From: Sphingomonas sp. R-74633
GTDB lineage: Bacteria; Pseudomonadota; Alphaproteobacteria; Sphingomonadales; Sphingomonadaceae
Length of the DNA: 64,000 nt
Assembly: GCF_013416555.1 (NCBI RefSeq)
Contig: NZ_JACCFG010000001.1
Location: 496,001 to 560,000, forward strand
Reading direction: 5' to 3'
Shown: positions 37,849 through 47,751 of the stretch, in pieces
Layout of the letters: the number at the start of each line of letters is the position of its first letter
Position numbering within the stretch: position 1 is the first letter of the stretch
Position numbers and translations under genes: made by a program
Notes under the pieces: model-generated
The model's input: only the letters and a program-made list of their open reading frames with translations
Told to the model about the DNA's origin: nothing
Databases searched by the model: none

Positions 37849-39242
37849 ACGTCATCGATCCCTCGCTGCCGCTCGCGATCGCGCGGCTCGATTCCGAAGG
37901 CCGGCTGCTCGATGCCGAGGCACGGATGTTCGAACTCAACATGCGCGCCGGCGGCATGATCGGCGCGCCGCTCGCGGTGCCGCAGATCGCCACGCTGGCG
38001 CGGCTGGCGCAGCGGCTGGGCATCGCCATTTCGCGCAACGTGATCGCCGCGGACGGCGAGGACGACCTGGAGCTCTGGGTCCGCGCCGAGCCCGATCAGG
38101 GCGGCGTCCGCCTCGAAGTCAGCGGCTGGCGGCTGCGGCCGGGCTGGCGCGCGCCGGCCAGCGAGCCCGAGCGCGACGGCGACTTCTTCCGTTCCGCCGC
38201 CGACTGGCTGTGGGAAACCGACGCATCGCTGCGCATTACCTTCCTCTCGATCGAGGCAGGCGCGCGCTACGGTTTCGACAGCTCGGCGATGCTCGGCCAG
38301 CCGCTTACGCGGCTTTTCCGGCTCGAGCAGGATGAGGCCGGCGAACTGCCGATCCTCACCGCCGTTGCCGCCCAGGCGCGGTTCGACGGGCAGAAAGCGG
38401 AGCTGCGCGGCACCGGCCGGATGGTTCGCCTTGCCGCCACCCCGCGTACCGATCCTGGCGGGCGCTTCGCCGGCTTTGTCGGCGCGGCGCACATGCTTGA
38501 CCTGGCGGTGCCTGCTGCGCCCAAGGTGGACGCACCCGTGCCTGCCGCCGAAGTCCCGTTCGGCGGCTTCCCTGATTCGTTCAGCCAGCGGCTCGATCGG
38601 GCGCTGCGCGGTCCGCTCGGCAAGATCATCGCCAATGCCGATTCGATCAGCGCGCAGACCGAAGGGCCGCTCAAGCCCGACTATGCCGAATATGCGAGCG
38701 ACATCGCCAATGCCGGGCGCCATCTGCTCGGGCTGGTCGACGATCTGGTCGATCTCCAGGCGATCGAACGCGACGACTTCGACACCACCGACGAGATGAT
38801 CGACCTCGCCGATGTCGCCCGTCGCGCTGCTGGACTGCTCGCGGTGCGCGCCGCGCAAGCTGAGGTGCGGATCGACCGGCCGGCGATGGACGAGACCATT
38901 CCCGTGCACGGCGAGTTCCGTCGTGCGCTGCAGGTGCTGGTCAATTTGATCGGCAACGCGGTGCGTTATTCGCCGCCGGGCGCGATGGTGTGGATCCGGC
39001 TGGAACGCGACGAGGCGCGCGGCCATGTGATCGTCGCCGATCAGGGAAAGGGCATCGCCTCTGCCGATCAGGACAAGATTTTCGAAAAGTTCGGCCGCGT
39101 CGACCCGACCGAGCCTGGTGGCTCTGGACTGGGTCTCTACATCGCACGCCGGCTTGCCCGCGCAATGGGCGGCGACCTGGTCGTGGACAGCGCACCGGGG
39201 CAGGGCGCACGCTTCGTGTTCAGCCTTCCCATAAGGCAATAG
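37845..39242 (+). CDS. PAS sensor histidine kinase-like protein lacking the phospho-histidine
   Basis: 465 residues from GTG. N-terminal PAS-like region, a second PAS at about 115-220 (DWLWETDASLRITFLSIEAG), then a dimerisation helix and an intact ATPase domain (NLIGNAVRYSPPG, DQGKGIA, FEKFGRVD, GSGLGLYIARRLARAMGG). The H-box reads LDRALRGPLGKIIANADSI: where the family has SHELRTPL, His and Glu are replaced by Arg252 and Ala253. The protein therefore should not autophosphorylate at the usual site. Downstream helix DIANAGRHLLGLVDDLVDL is normal for CckA/DivJ-like kinases. Coupled to the DUF2336 gene. Confidence 0.88.
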   Translation: MNVIDPSLPLAIARLDSEGRLLDAEARMFELNMRAGGMIGAPLAVPQIATLARLAQRLGIAISRNVIAADGEDDLELWVRAEPDQGGVRLEVSGWRLRPGWRAPASEPERDGDFFRSAADWLWETDASLRITFLSIEAGARYGFDSSAMLGQPLTRLFRLEQDEAGELPILTAVAAQARFDGQKAELRGTGRMVRLAATPRTDPGGRFAGFVGAAHMLDLAVPAAPKVDAPVPAAEVPFGGFPDSFSQRLDRALRGPLGKIIANADSISAQTEGPLKPDYAEYASDIANAGRHLLGLVDDLVDLQAIERDDFDTTDEMIDLADVARRAAGLLAVRAAQAEVRIDRPAMDETIPVHGEFRRALQVLVNLIGNAVRYSPPGAMVWIRLERDEARGHVIVADQGKGIASADQDKIFEKFGRVDPTEPGGSGLGLYIARRLARAMGGDLVVDSAPGQGARFVFSLPIRQ

Positions 39243-39294
39243 GGCGCCCGCCGGCTCTCGCGGCGGACGCCCTGATGTTGCCCGGTCTCAGGCC

Positions 39295-39561
39295 TTAGCG
39301 GCGATAGCAGACCTGCACGCGGCGATGGTGACGCCACTCGGTGCGGCAATAGCGGCTGCTGCGATGATAGCGGCCACGGTTATAGTAGCGACCACGGTCA
39401 TAGCGATCATGACGGTCATAGCGGTCGTGATGGCGCCAGTCCTGCGCGGCCGGCGCGATAACGCTGGTGGCAGGGGCAGCTGCGGCAGCAACCGGGGTGG
39501 TGGCGCTCGCAACGCCAACGGTGGCCAGTGCGGCCGCGGCAATCAGCTTGGCAAGGTTCAT
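39295..39561 (-). CDS. Small exported Arg/Tyr/His-rich protein
   Basis: 88 residues: signal peptide MNLAKLIAAAALATVGVASA, then after AQDWRHH a run of short repeats (DRYDRHDRYDRGRYYNRGRY) and CRTEWRHHRRVQVCYRR with two cysteines. Such small basic envelope proteins are common in sphingomonads; function unknown. A GAGAGGAATGGAGAG stretch precedes the ATG. Confidence 0.75.
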   Translation of the reverse strand: MNLAKLIAAAALATVGVASATTPVAAAAAPATSVIAPAAQDWRHHDRYDRHDRYDRGRYYNRGRYHRSSRYCRTEWRHHRRVQVCYRR

Positions 39562-39652
39562 TGTAACTCTCCATTCCTCTCTTCCCGCAGATAGAACGAT
39601 AGAGAGGCGTTTGAGTCGCGTTGCTGAACCGCTTTGTACGCTGAGGTTAAGG

Positions 39653-39892
39653 TTAATCGCGATCGATCGCGCGCCTTGCCGCCTTGCGCTCGGCGGGGGT
39701 GGGGACGAGGCGGACGCCCGCGACCAGGATTGCGCTGAGCGCGGCGATGATGCCGCCGCGGACTACCCAGGTCTGGCTGCCGATCATCGGGCTGGTGATC
39801 GGCGCGCGCAGGATGCCGAGCCCCTGGAGCATGAACACCACACCGGCGATGAAGCCCAGGATGCCGATGAGGATCAGGAGGTTCTGGCGCAT
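39653..39892 (-). CDS. Small membrane protein
   Basis: 79 residues with two membrane spans: LLILIGILGFIAGVVFMLQG at the N-terminus and VVRGGIIAALSAILVAGVRL, then a basic tail (ERKAARRAIDRD). Likely an inner-membrane protein; I do not recognise a function. Confidence 0.7.
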   Translation of the reverse strand: MRQNLLILIGILGFIAGVVFMLQGLGILRAPITSPMIGSQTWVVRGGIIAALSAILVAGVRLVPTPAERKAARRAIDRD

Positions 39893-39931
39893 TCCACGAC
39901 TCCGAAAAGCAGATCGCGGCTTGGTTAACGC

Positions 39932-39968
39932 AAATCGCCGCCCCCGCGAAGGCAGGGACGGCGAATTT
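39932..39968. repeat. Inverted repeat downstream of gltA
   Basis: AAATCGCCG-CCC at 39932-39943 and GGGACGGCGAATTT at 39955-39968 are complementary with small mismatches around a CGCGAAGGC core. It sits about 30 bases after the gltA stop on that gene's downstream side and may stop its transcript (T-rich end ATTT on the minus strand). It resembles the other palindromic elements of the window. Confidence 0.55.
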
Positions 39969-39997
39969 GAGTGTCCGATGCTGGAACGGAAAGCGGC

Positions 39998-41281
39998 TTA
40001 GCGCTTGCCCACCGGCACGTAGTCGCGCTGCACCGGGCCGGTGTAGAGCTGGCGCGGACGGCCGATCTTCTGCTCGGGGTCCGAGATCATCTCGTTCCAC
40101 TGCGCGACCCAGCCGACGGTGCGGGCGAGCGCGAACAGCGCGGTGAACATCGTGGTCGGGAAGCCGATCGCCGAGAGGATGACGCCCGAATAGAAGTCGA
40201 CGTTCGGGAACAGCTTCTTCTCGATGAAATACGGATCGCTGAGCGCCATTTCCTCGAGCTGGAGCGCCACCTCGAAGACCGGATCGCTGACATTGAGCGC
40301 CGCGAACACTTCGCGGACAGTCTTCTGCATCACGGTCGCGCGCGGATCGTAATTCTTGTAGACGCGGTGGCCGAAGCCCATCAGCCGGAACGGATCGTTC
40401 TTGTCCTTGGCGCGCGCGATGAACTCGGGGATGCGCTCCGGACGGCCGATCTCGTGCAGCATGTTGAGCGCCGCTTCGTTGGCGCCGCCATGCGCCGGGC
40501 CCCACAGGCAGGCGATGCCCGCCGCGATGCAGGCGAACGGGTTCGCGCCCGACGAGCCGGCAAGGCGTACGGTCGAGGTCGAGGCGTTCTGCTCGTGATC
40601 GGCGTGGAGGATGAAGATGCGGTCGAGCGCCTTCTCGATCACCGGGTTCACCACATATTCCTCGGCCGGGACGCCGAAGGTCATGCGCAGGAAGTTGCCG
40701 GTGTAGCTCAGCGAGTTGTCTGGATAGAGGAAGGGCTGGCCGACGCTGTACTTGTAGGCCATCGCCGCGATCGTCGGCATCTTGGCGATCAGGCGATGCG
40801 ACGCGATCATGCGCTGCTTCGGATCGGTGATGTCGGTCGAGTCGTGATAAAAGGCCGAAAGCGCACCGGCGACGCCGCACATCACCGCCATCGGGTGCGC
40901 GTCACGGCGGAAGCCGCGATAGAAGGTCGCCAGCTGCTCGTGCAGCATGGTGTGGCGCGTGATCGTGTTCTCGAAGCCGGTCAGCTCGTCCTGGTTCGGC
41001 AGTTCGCCGTTCAGGAGCAGATAGGCGACTTCCATGAAGCTGCTGTTCTCGGCGAGCTGGCCGATCGGATAGCCACGGTGGAGCAGCACGCCCTCGTCGC
41101 CATCGATATAGGTCAGGCCCGATTCGCACGACGCCGTCGACGTGAAGCCGGGGTCGTAGGTGAACATGCCGGTCTGGCCATAGAGCTTGCGGATGTCGAT
41201 GACATCCGGCCCGACGCTGCCCGACAGGACCGGATACTCAACATCCTTCCCCGGAACCTGCAGCTTCGCGGTGTCGCTCAT
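39998..41281 (-). CDS. gltA: Citrate synthase
   Basis: Condenses acetyl-CoA and oxaloacetate in the TCA cycle. 427 residues, the gram-negative hexameric type. Active-site histidines in [10 protein letters not shown] and [12 protein letters not shown], catalytic Asp in [14 protein letters not shown]-terminal beta-strand domain ([19 protein letters not shown]). gltX lies 32 bases upstream on the same strand. Confidence 0.97.
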   Translation of the reverse strand: MSDTAKLQVPGKDVEYPVLSGSVGPDVIDIRKLYGQTGMFTYDPGFTSTASCESGLTYIDGDEGVLLHRGYPIGQLAENSSFMEVAYLLLNGELPNQDELTGFENTITRHTMLHEQLATFYRGFRRDAHPMAVMCGVAGALSAFYHDSTDITDPKQRMIASHRLIAKMPTIAAMAYKYSVGQPFLYPDNSLSYTGNFLRMTFGVPAEEYVVNPVIEKALDRIFILHADHEQNASTSTVRLAGSSGANPFACIAAGIACLWGPAHGGANEAALNMLHEIGRPERIPEFIARAKDKNDPFRLMGFGHRVYKNYDPRATVMQKTVREVFAALNVSDPVFEVALQLEEMALSDPYFIEKKLFPNVDFYSGVILSAIGFPTTMFTALFALARTVGWVAQWNEMISDPEQKIGRPRQLYTGPVQRDYVPVGKR

Positions 41282-41313
41282 AAACGTCGTCCTTGTCTGG
41301 GCCGAACCTGGGA

Positions 41314-42741
41314 TCAGGCCGGCACGGTCATCTGGTCAGCGATACGGGCCAGGCTTTCCTCGCGTCCCAGCAGCACCAGGACGTCGAAGATGCCCGGAGA
41401 TGTCCGGCGCCCGGTGAGTGCCGCGCGCAGAGGCTGCGCAGTCGCACCGAGCTTGACACCCGCATCTTCCGCAACGGTGCGTACCGCCGCTTCGAGCGCC
41501 TCCGTATCCCAGCTTTCCACACCGTCAAGTGCGGTGTGCAACTGAGCGAGGAAGGCCCGCGCGTCGCCCTCTAGCAGAGCCTTGGCGCCGTCGTCCAATT
41601 CCAGTGGGCGAGTGCGAAAAAGGAAGGCCGCGCCCTCCGCCAATTCGAGGAGATTCGCGGCGCGCGGCTTCAATGCGGCCATGCTGCGGCGCAGAAGATC
41701 GGCTTGCGATTCCGAAAGTTCGAAACCGAGTCGCGCGGCAACCAGCCCGGCCAGGCGATCGTCGTCCGCCAGGCGGATATAATGGCCGTTGAGACTCTCG
41801 AGCTTCTTCAGGTCGAAGCGCGACGGGCTCTTGCCGACGCCCGCGAGATCGAACCATTCGGTCGCCTGCTCGCGGCTGATGAATTCGTCATCGCCATGCC
41901 CCCAGCCGAGGCGGAGCAGATAGTTGTTCAGCGCTTCGGGCAGGATGCCCAGCTCGTCGCGATACGCGTCGACGCCCAGCGCGCCGTGGCGCTTGGAAAG
42001 CTTGGCGCCGTCCGATCCGTGGATCAGCGGGATATGGGCATATTCGGGCTCGTCCCAGCCCATGGCGCGATAGATCGGCAGCTGGCGGAAGGCGTTGTTG
42101 AGATGGTCGTCGCCGCGGATGACGTGCGTCACGCCCATGTCGTGATCGTCGACCACCACCGCGAGCATATAGGTCGGCGTGCCGTCCGAGCGGAGCAGGA
42201 CCATGTCGTCCAGCTCGCTGTTGTTGACGGTGACGCTGCCCTGGACCTTGTCCTCGATCGTCACCGATCCTTCGCGCGGCGCCTTGAGGCGGACGACGAA
42301 GGGCGCGCCTGCGGGCGCTTCGCTCTCGTCGCGGTCACGCCAGCGGCCGTCATAGCGCAGCGGCTGCTTGTTCGCACGCTGCTCGGCGCGCATCGCCTCG
42401 AGCTCCTCGGCGGTGGCGAAGCACTTATAGGCGTGGCCGTTGGCGAGCATCTCGTGCGCCACCTCGGCGTGCCGCGCGGCGCGAGCGAATTGATAGACCT
42501 CGTCGCCGTCCCAATTCAGATCGAGCCAGCGCATCCCGTCGAGGATCGCCTCGATCGCCGGCTGGGTCGAGCGCGCGCGATCGGTATCCTCGATGCGTAG
42601 CAGGAACTTGCCGCCGTGATGGCGGGCGAACAGCAGGTTGAACAGCGCGGTGCGCGCACCGCCGATGTGCAGGAACCCGGTAGGGGACGGCGCGAACCGC
42701 GTGACGACCTGTTTCGCGCCCGTATCAGATGTTGCGCCCAA
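41314..42741 (-). CDS. gltX: Glutamyl-tRNA synthetase
   Basis: Class I synthetase, 475 residues from TTG 42741 ([20 protein letters not shown]). Signature motifs [10 protein letters not shown] (HIGH, about 21-30) and AKLSKRHGA (KMSKS, near 247), anticodon-binding domain at the C-terminus. No ATG or GTG is available near the family start; TTG has GGAG nine bases upstream, and the frame is open to 42804 without homology. It is divergent from comEC with only about 20 bases between starts. Confidence 0.93.
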   Translation of the reverse strand: MGATSDTGAKQVVTRFAPSPTGFLHIGGARTALFNLLFARHHGGKFLLRIEDTDRARSTQPAIEAILDGMRWLDLNWDGDEVYQFARAARHAEVAHEMLANGHAYKCFATAEELEAMRAEQRANKQPLRYDGRWRDRDESEAPAGAPFVVRLKAPREGSVTIEDKVQGSVTVNNSELDDMVLLRSDGTPTYMLAVVVDDHDMGVTHVIRGDDHLNNAFRQLPIYRAMGWDEPEYAHIPLIHGSDGAKLSKRHGALGVDAYRDELGILPEALNNYLLRLGWGHGDDEFISREQATEWFDLAGVGKSPSRFDLKKLESLNGHYIRLADDDRLAGLVAARLGFELSESQADLLRRSMAALKPRAANLLELAEGAAFLFRTRPLELDDGAKALLEGDARAFLAQLHTALDGVESWDTEALEAAVRTVAEDAGVKLGATAQPLRAALTGRRTSPGIFDVLVLLGREESLARIADQMTVPA

Positions 42742-42760
42742 CCGAGCTTGCTCCCAGACT

Positions 42761-44956
42761 ATGTTTCCGATGGCCCATTCAGCCGCCGAGGGCGCCCCTA
42801 GCACGGGGTTTACCTCCCTTCAAATGGGGGGCGGGGCGGCGTTTCGCCAGATCGGGGAGGCGATCGAGCACTGGCTCGAGGCCGAACGCGCGCAACTGCC
42901 GCTCTGGTTGCCCATCGCGCTGGGCGGCGGGATCACCGCCTGGTTCCTGCTTCCCGATGCGCCGCGCTGGATCGGCTTCCTGCTGGCCTCAGGAGCGATC
43001 GCGCTGCTCGGCCTTGCTCTGCCAGGGCGGCTGGGGCGCTCGCTGCTGATCGGCGGGCTCGCCATGGCGCTGGGCTGCGGACTGATCTGGTGGCGCGCCG
43101 AGAGCGTCGCGGCGCCGGTGCTGGCGCGGCCCGCGGTGGTCGAGATGACCGGGCGGGTGGTGCGGGTCGAGCGGTTGCCGGCGCGGGAGATCGTGCGGGT
43201 GACGCTGTTGCCGGGGCGGAGCGACCTGCCGCCGCGTGTACGCGTGAACCTTCCGATCAAAGACGTGCCTGCCGGACTGGCGCGCGATTCGGTGGTCAAG
43301 CTGCGCGCCCGGCTGATGCCACCTGCCGAGGCCTCGGTGCCCGGCGGTTATGATTTTGCGCGCTCCGCCTGGTTCACCGGGCTCGGGGCGACGGGCAAGG
43401 GCTTCACGCCGATCGAAGTGGTGACGCCCGCCAAGGCGTCGGGCGCCGACCTGCGCGCCTCGCTCTCGGCGCATATCCAGGCACGAGTCGCCGGCAGCGC
43501 GGGCGGCATCGCGAGCGCGCTCGCTACCGGTGACCAGGGCGCGATCGCCACCGACGATGTCGAGGCGATGCAGCGCTCGGGCCTTGCCCACCTGCTCTCG
43601 GTGAGCGGCCTTCACGTCACCGCGGTGACTGCCGCGGCGATGCTGCTGATCCTCAAGTTGCTCGCTTTGAGCCCGACCCTAGCGTTGCGCTGGCGGCTGC
43701 CGCTCGTCGCGGCGGGCGGCGGCGCTCTGGCGGCGATCGGCTATACCTGGCTCACCGGCGCCGAGGTGCCGACGATCCGCTCCTGCGTGGCGGCCTTGCT
43801 GGTGCTGCTCGCGCTGAGCTTGGGGCGCGAGGCGATCACGTTGCGGTTGGTCGCGGCCGGCGCGGTGATCGTGCTGCTGCTCTGGCCTGAGGCGCTGGCG
43901 GGCGCGAGCTTCCAGCTGAGCTTCGCCGCGGTGACCGCGATCGTCGCGCTGCACGAAAGCCCGCGAATGGAGCGTTGGTTCGGCAAGCGGGAAGAGGGAC
44001 GGCTGGCGAAGCTGGGGCGCGAACTCGGCTCGCTGCTGCTCACCGGCGTGGCGGTGGAGCTGGCGCTGATGCCGATCGGCATGTTCCACTTCCACCAGGC
44101 CGGGCTCTACGGGGCTCTGGCGAATATCGTCGCCATCCCGCTGACCACCTTCGTGATCATGCCGCTCGAGGCATTGGCACTGTTGCTCGATACGGTCGGG
44201 CTGGGCGCGCCTGCCTGGTGGCTGACCGACCAGGCGCTGGAACTGCTGCTGTGGATCGCGCGGACCACGGCGGCCGCACCCGGCGCGGTCGCCGCGCTGC
44301 CGACCATGCCCGCCGGCGCCTTCGCACTGATGATGGCAGGCGGCCTGTGGCTGGCGCTGTGGCGGACACGGGCGCGCTGGGCGGGCGCGGCGCCGCTGGC
44401 GATCGGTCTCGCCTGGATGCTGGCGACGCCGGCGCCCGACCTGATCGTCACCGGCGATGGCCGCCATCTCGCGATCCGGATGCCCGACGGCAGCATGGCG
44501 CTGCTGCGCGACCGCGCGGGGGACTATACCCGCGACATGCTCGCCGAGACCGGCGGCAGCGATGCCGAGCCCGTAGCGCTCTCCGACCAGCCGGGCGCGC
44601 GGTGCAGCCTGGACGCCTGCCTGATCGAACACCGCGCCGGCGACCGGGTGTGGCGAGTCGCGGCGACGCGGAGCCCCTACGTCCTGCCATGGGCCGAGTT
44701 TACCGCTTTGTGCCGCAGCGTTGACGTGATGATCAGCGACCGCCGCCTGCCCGCAGGCTGCACGCCGCGCTGGCTCAAGCTCGACCGCCCGGCGCTGGCG
44801 AAGACGGGCGGCGTGGCGATCGCGTTTCGAAGTGGGCGGGTGACGATGGTTCGCGGCGTCGGGAAGCATCCCTGGCTGAACCCGCCAAAAGTGCAGCCGC
44901 CCTATGTGCCCGAACAGCCAAATGTCGCTGTCCGGACACGAAATCGCTGGCGTTAG
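42761..44956 (+). CDS. comEC: ComEC/Rec2 family DNA uptake channel, lactamase domain reduced
   Basis: 731 residues with many membrane spans. An N-terminal DUF4131-like region ([19 protein letters not shown]) is followed by the Competence domain motif [20 protein letters not shown] (near 268) and about eight spans. The C-terminal 170 residues ([36 protein letters not shown]) correspond to the metallo-beta-lactamase part but carry no HxHxDH motif, so the nuclease-like activity is missing. Start is uncertain: ATG 42761, 42770 or 42824, none with a good ribosome site. Confidence 0.9.
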   Translation: MFPMAHSAAEGAPSTGFTSLQMGGGAAFRQIGEAIEHWLEAERAQLPLWLPIALGGGITAWFLLPDAPRWIGFLLASGAIALLGLALPGRLGRSLLIGGLAMALGCGLIWWRAESVAAPVLARPAVVEMTGRVVRVERLPAREIVRVTLLPGRSDLPPRVRVNLPIKDVPAGLARDSVVKLRARLMPPAEASVPGGYDFARSAWFTGLGATGKGFTPIEVVTPAKASGADLRASLSAHIQARVAGSAGGIASALATGDQGAIATDDVEAMQRSGLAHLLSVSGLHVTAVTAAAMLLILKLLALSPTLALRWRLPLVAAGGGALAAIGYTWLTGAEVPTIRSCVAALLVLLALSLGREAITLRLVAAGAVIVLLLWPEALAGASFQLSFAAVTAIVALHESPRMERWFGKREEGRLAKLGRELGSLLLTGVAVELALMPIGMFHFHQAGLYGALANIVAIPLTTFVIMPLEALALLLDTVGLGAPAWWLTDQALELLLWIARTTAAAPGAVAALPTMPAGAFALMMAGGLWLALWRTRARWAGAAPLAIGLAWMLATPAPDLIVTGDGRHLAIRMPDGSMALLRDRAGDYTRDMLAETGGSDAEPVALSDQPGARCSLDACLIEHRAGDRVWRVAATRSPYVLPWAEFTALCRSVDVMISDRRLPAGCTPRWLKLDRPALAKTGGVAIAFRSGRVTMVRGVGKHPWLNPPKVQPPYVPEQPNVAVRTRNRWR

Positions 44957-44982
44957 GCGGCGGCTGGGGTTTTCCTCGGGTC

Positions 44983-45672
44983 ATGATGCGAGCCCCGAAG
45001 AAGAGCGACACGATCGAAGTGCGGCTGCCCCACGCGGTGAAGCGCGCCTTCATGGAGCATTGCCGGGCCGAAGGGCGGACGGCGAGCGATGTGGTGCGGG
45101 GGTTTGTCGAGGCGCGCCTTGCCGACGGTCCTCCCGAGCCGCCGGCGCCGCGCCTTCGCCTCGCGGTAGCCGCCGCAATGTGCGGCGCGCTGGGAATGGC
45201 GATGCCGGCGGCGGTGGCTTCTGCACCCGATCTGCGACCGAGCTTCGCCATGGCCGACCGCAACCATGACGGGCTACTCACTCCCGACGAATATGGCGCC
45301 CGGCCACAGCCGCCCGGCCGTGAATGTGGTCCGCATCACGTGCTGGCATTGCCGCTGCGTGACGGCGCGATTTCGCACGCTCGGGGCATGCGGCCCTTCA
45401 TGATCGGCGCGGCGGATTTTAGCTTTGCCGGATCGGATGCCAACAAGGACGGCAAGGTCAGCTTCACCGAATATGCCGCGCACCGGCTGAAGATGCTGCG
45501 GGCCGGCTTCGGCGAGCTTGACGCCAATCACGACGGCAGCCTGACCCCGGCCGAATATGCCACCGCCTGGGACATCTTCAGGTTCCGGGACGACCAGCCC
45601 GACCTGGCATCCTTCCAGGAACTCGATCGCAACGGCGACGGCAAGGTCGCCTGGACCGAGTTCCTGGCCTGA
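44983..45672 (+). CDS. RHH-transmembrane-EF-hand fusion protein
   Basis: 229 residues in three parts. Residues 9-47 (TIEVRLPHAVKRAFMEHC, GRTASDVVRGFVEARL) look like a ribbon-helix-helix DNA-binding domain. Residues about 58-80 (LRLAVAAAMCGALGMAMPAA) form a membrane span or signal anchor. The rest holds four EF-hand loops: DRNHDGLLTPDE (92-103), DANKDGKVSFTE (152-163), DANHDGSLTPAE (180-191) and DRNGDGKVAWTE (215-226). The predicted topology puts the RHH part in the cytoplasm and the calcium-binding part in the periplasm. It converges with lexA with a 3-base gap. Confidence 0.82.
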   Translation: MMRAPKKSDTIEVRLPHAVKRAFMEHCRAEGRTASDVVRGFVEARLADGPPEPPAPRLRLAVAAAMCGALGMAMPAAVASAPDLRPSFAMADRNHDGLLTPDEYGARPQPPGRECGPHHVLALPLRDGAISHARGMRPFMIGAADFSFAGSDANKDGKVSFTEYAAHRLKMLRAGFGELDANHDGSLTPAEYATAWDIFRFRDDQPDLASFQELDRNGDGKVAWTEFLA

Positions 45673-45675
45673 CCC

Positions 45676-46356
45676 TCAATATTTGCGCAGCAGGCCAGCA
45701 AGGCGGCCCTGCACGCGGACCTGGTCGGGACGGTAGCGCTGCGGGTTATAGTCGCGGTTCGCCGGATCGAGCCGGATCATCGCGCCTTCCTTGCGGAAAT
45801 ACTTCAGCGTCGCTTCATTCTCGTCGATCAGCGCCACGACGATCTCGCCGTCACGCGCGGTCTCGGTGCGGCGGATCAGCGCATAGTCGCCGTCGAGAAT
45901 GCCGGCCTCGACCATCGAGTCACCGGCAACCTCGAGCGCATAATGCTCGCCCGCGCCGAGCAAAGCGGCGGGGACCGGGAGCATCGATGAATCCTGGAGC
46001 GCCTCGATCGGCGTACCGGCGGCGATGCGGCCGTGCAGCGGGATCTCGATCACGTCATTGGCCGGCGCCGGGAGATTCGTTGATTCCGTTGACTCGGCAA
46101 CGCGCGAGGGAGCCTTGGGGGTGACCTTCTTGGTCTCGCCGCGCTCCGGCATCCGCAGCACTTCGAGCGCGCGGGCGCGGTTGGGCAGGCGGCGAATGAA
46201 CTCGCGCTCTTCCAGCGCCGAAATCAGCCGATGCACGCCCGACTTCGACTTGAGATCGAGCGCTTCCTTCATTTCCTCGAACGAAGGCGACACGCCGGTC
46301 TCGGCAAGCCGGTCGGCAATGAAGCAGATGAGCTCGTGCTGCTTGCGCGTGAGCAT
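45676..46356 (-). CDS. lexA: SOS repressor LexA
   Basis: 226 residues. N-terminal winged helix ([31 protein letters not shown]), self-cleavage Ala113-Gly114 in [13 protein letters not shown], catalytic Ser147 ([10 protein letters not shown]) and Lys185 (EATLKYF). Represses SOS genes until RecA filaments trigger its cleavage. An SOS box of the alphaproteobacterial type is 20 bases upstream of its start, so it represses itself. Confidence 0.97.
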   Translation of the reverse strand: MLTRKQHELICFIADRLAETGVSPSFEEMKEALDLKSKSGVHRLISALEEREFIRRLPNRARALEVLRMPERGETKKVTPKAPSRVAESTESTNLPAPANDVIEIPLHGRIAAGTPIEALQDSSMLPVPAALLGAGEHYALEVAGDSMVEAGILDGDYALIRRTETARDGEIVVALIDENEATLKYFRKEGAMIRLDPANRDYNPQRYRPDQVRVQGRLAGLLRKY

Positions 46357-46375
46357 CCAGTTTCTCCTGGCCTTG

Positions 46376-46390
46376 GAACAGACTGGGAAC
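46376..46390 (-). promoter_or_regulatory. SOS box (LexA operator) of lexA
   Basis: On the minus strand GTTC-CCAGTCT-GTTC, an exact match to the alphaproteobacterial LexA operator GTTC-N7-GTTC. It lies 20-34 bases upstream of the lexA ATG, between moeA and lexA. Confidence 0.92.
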
Positions 46391-46415
46391 GTTTATGCAA
46401 TGTTCCGCGCGCTTG

Positions 46416-47600
46416 TCAAGCGATGTCGAGGATTTCTGCCGAGTCGCCGGTTTTTGCCTCCGGAGCGCCCGCCGGACGCACGATCAGGCAGGTGGCGCGC
46501 GCCAGCGTGCGCAGCATCGAGGAATCCTGGATCGTCGCGGCACAGACCCGCCCGTCGACCAGTTCGGCGCGCAGATAGTCGGCGCGCGGGCCATTGGCGG
46601 GCAGGGGCTCGCCAAGCGGGACGGTGCGCGTCTTCGGCAGCGGATCGGCGGCGCCCGCCAGATGGGCGATCAGCGGACGGGCGAACAGGGTGGCGGTGAC
46701 GAAGGCTGAGACCGGATTGCCGGGCAGGCCGAGCACCACGGCGGTGCCCAGCCGGCCCGCCATCATCGGCTTGCCCGGACGCACCGCGACTTTCCAGAAA
46801 TCGATCGCGCCGCCTGCCGCTTCGAGCGCCGGGCGGACGAGATCGTGATCGCCGACCGAGGCGCCGCCGGTGGTGACCAGCAGGTCGCAATCCAGCGCCC
46901 GGAATGCGGCCTCCAGCGCCGAGCGGTCGTCGGGCAGGATGCCGAGGTCGATCAGCTCGACGGGGAGGTCGGCGAGCAGCGCCGACAGCAACAGGCGGTT
47001 GGTCTCGGGGATCTGGTCCGGGCCGAGCGCGGTGCCGGGCGGGACAAGCTCGTCGCCGGTCGAGAGCAGGGCGACGCGGACCTTGCGGCGCGCCGGCAGC
47101 GTGGCGTGACCGGCTATCGCAGCCAGCGCGAGCCGGGCCGGGGTGATCGCTTCCCCGGCGCCGATCAGAACCTCCCCCTCGGTAAAATCGAGCCCGCGCG
47201 CGCGGACGCTGCTGCCGTGGCGCGGCGGTCCTTCGCCGGCCAGCGTCAGGCGGGTTCCGTCGCGCGCCGCTTCTTCCTGCACCAGCACCGTGTCCGCGCC
47301 GGTCGGGAGCGGGGCGCCGGTGAAGATGCGCACCGCCTGGCCGGCGGCGACTTCGCCCGTAAAACTGCGGCCCGCAGCGCTCTCGCCGATCACCTGCCAC
47401 GGCCCGGGCAGATCGGCGAAGCGGATTGCGTAGCCGTCCATTGAGGAGAGATCGGAAGCTGGTTGAGTCCGCAGCGCAGGAACGTCGCGCGAGGTCCAGC
47501 GGCTGGCGGCGTCGCCCAGCGGGCATGTTTCCTCCGCCACGGGCGCGGCGAGCGCGAGGAGGCGGCGCTGGGCTTCGGCGACGGGGAGGAGCGCGGGCAT
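46416..47600 (-). CDS. moeA: Molybdopterin molybdenumtransferase MoeA
   Basis: Inserts molybdenum into adenylated molybdopterin. 394 residues with the MoeA domains: SSMDGYAIRFADL near the start, AVRIFTGAPLPTGADTVL, LLSTGDELVPPG, LLVTTGGASVGDHDLVRPAL and VLGLPGNPVSAFVTATLF. It precedes lexA on the same strand by 59 bases, but lexA has its own SOS-controlled start. Confidence 0.95.
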   Translation of the reverse strand: MPALLPVAEAQRRLLALAAPVAEETCPLGDAASRWTSRDVPALRTQPASDLSSMDGYAIRFADLPGPWQVIGESAAGRSFTGEVAAGQAVRIFTGAPLPTGADTVLVQEEAARDGTRLTLAGEGPPRHGSSVRARGLDFTEGEVLIGAGEAITPARLALAAIAGHATLPARRKVRVALLSTGDELVPPGTALGPDQIPETNRLLLSALLADLPVELIDLGILPDDRSALEAAFRALDCDLLVTTGGASVGDHDLVRPALEAAGGAIDFWKVAVRPGKPMMAGRLGTAVVLGLPGNPVSAFVTATLFARPLIAHLAGAADPLPKTRTVPLGEPLPANGPRADYLRAELVDGRVCAATIQDSSMLRTLARATCLIVRPAGAPEAKTGDSAEILDIA

Positions 47601-47653
47601 TGGCCTTGCCTAAGGCATTGGGAGAAGCTGCGTCGAGCCTTTCCCTGAGCAGT

Positions 47654-47727
47654 CCCCCGGCGAAAGCCGGGGCCCAGGGCCACAAGACGCTCGGCAGAGA
47701 AACCCTGGGCCCCGGCCTTCGCCGGGG
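47654..47727. repeat. Long inverted repeat with 25-base arms
   Basis: Arms 47655-47679 (CCCCGGCGAAAGCCGGGG then CCCAGGG) and 47703-47727 are complementary apart from one base, with a 23-base loop. The region lies between the PilZ gene and moeA, both on the minus strand, and the transcript would fold into a very stable stem. It has no T-run. Confidence 0.9.
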
Positions 47728-47751
47728 ATCAGCAGAGGAGCACGATCGAGG

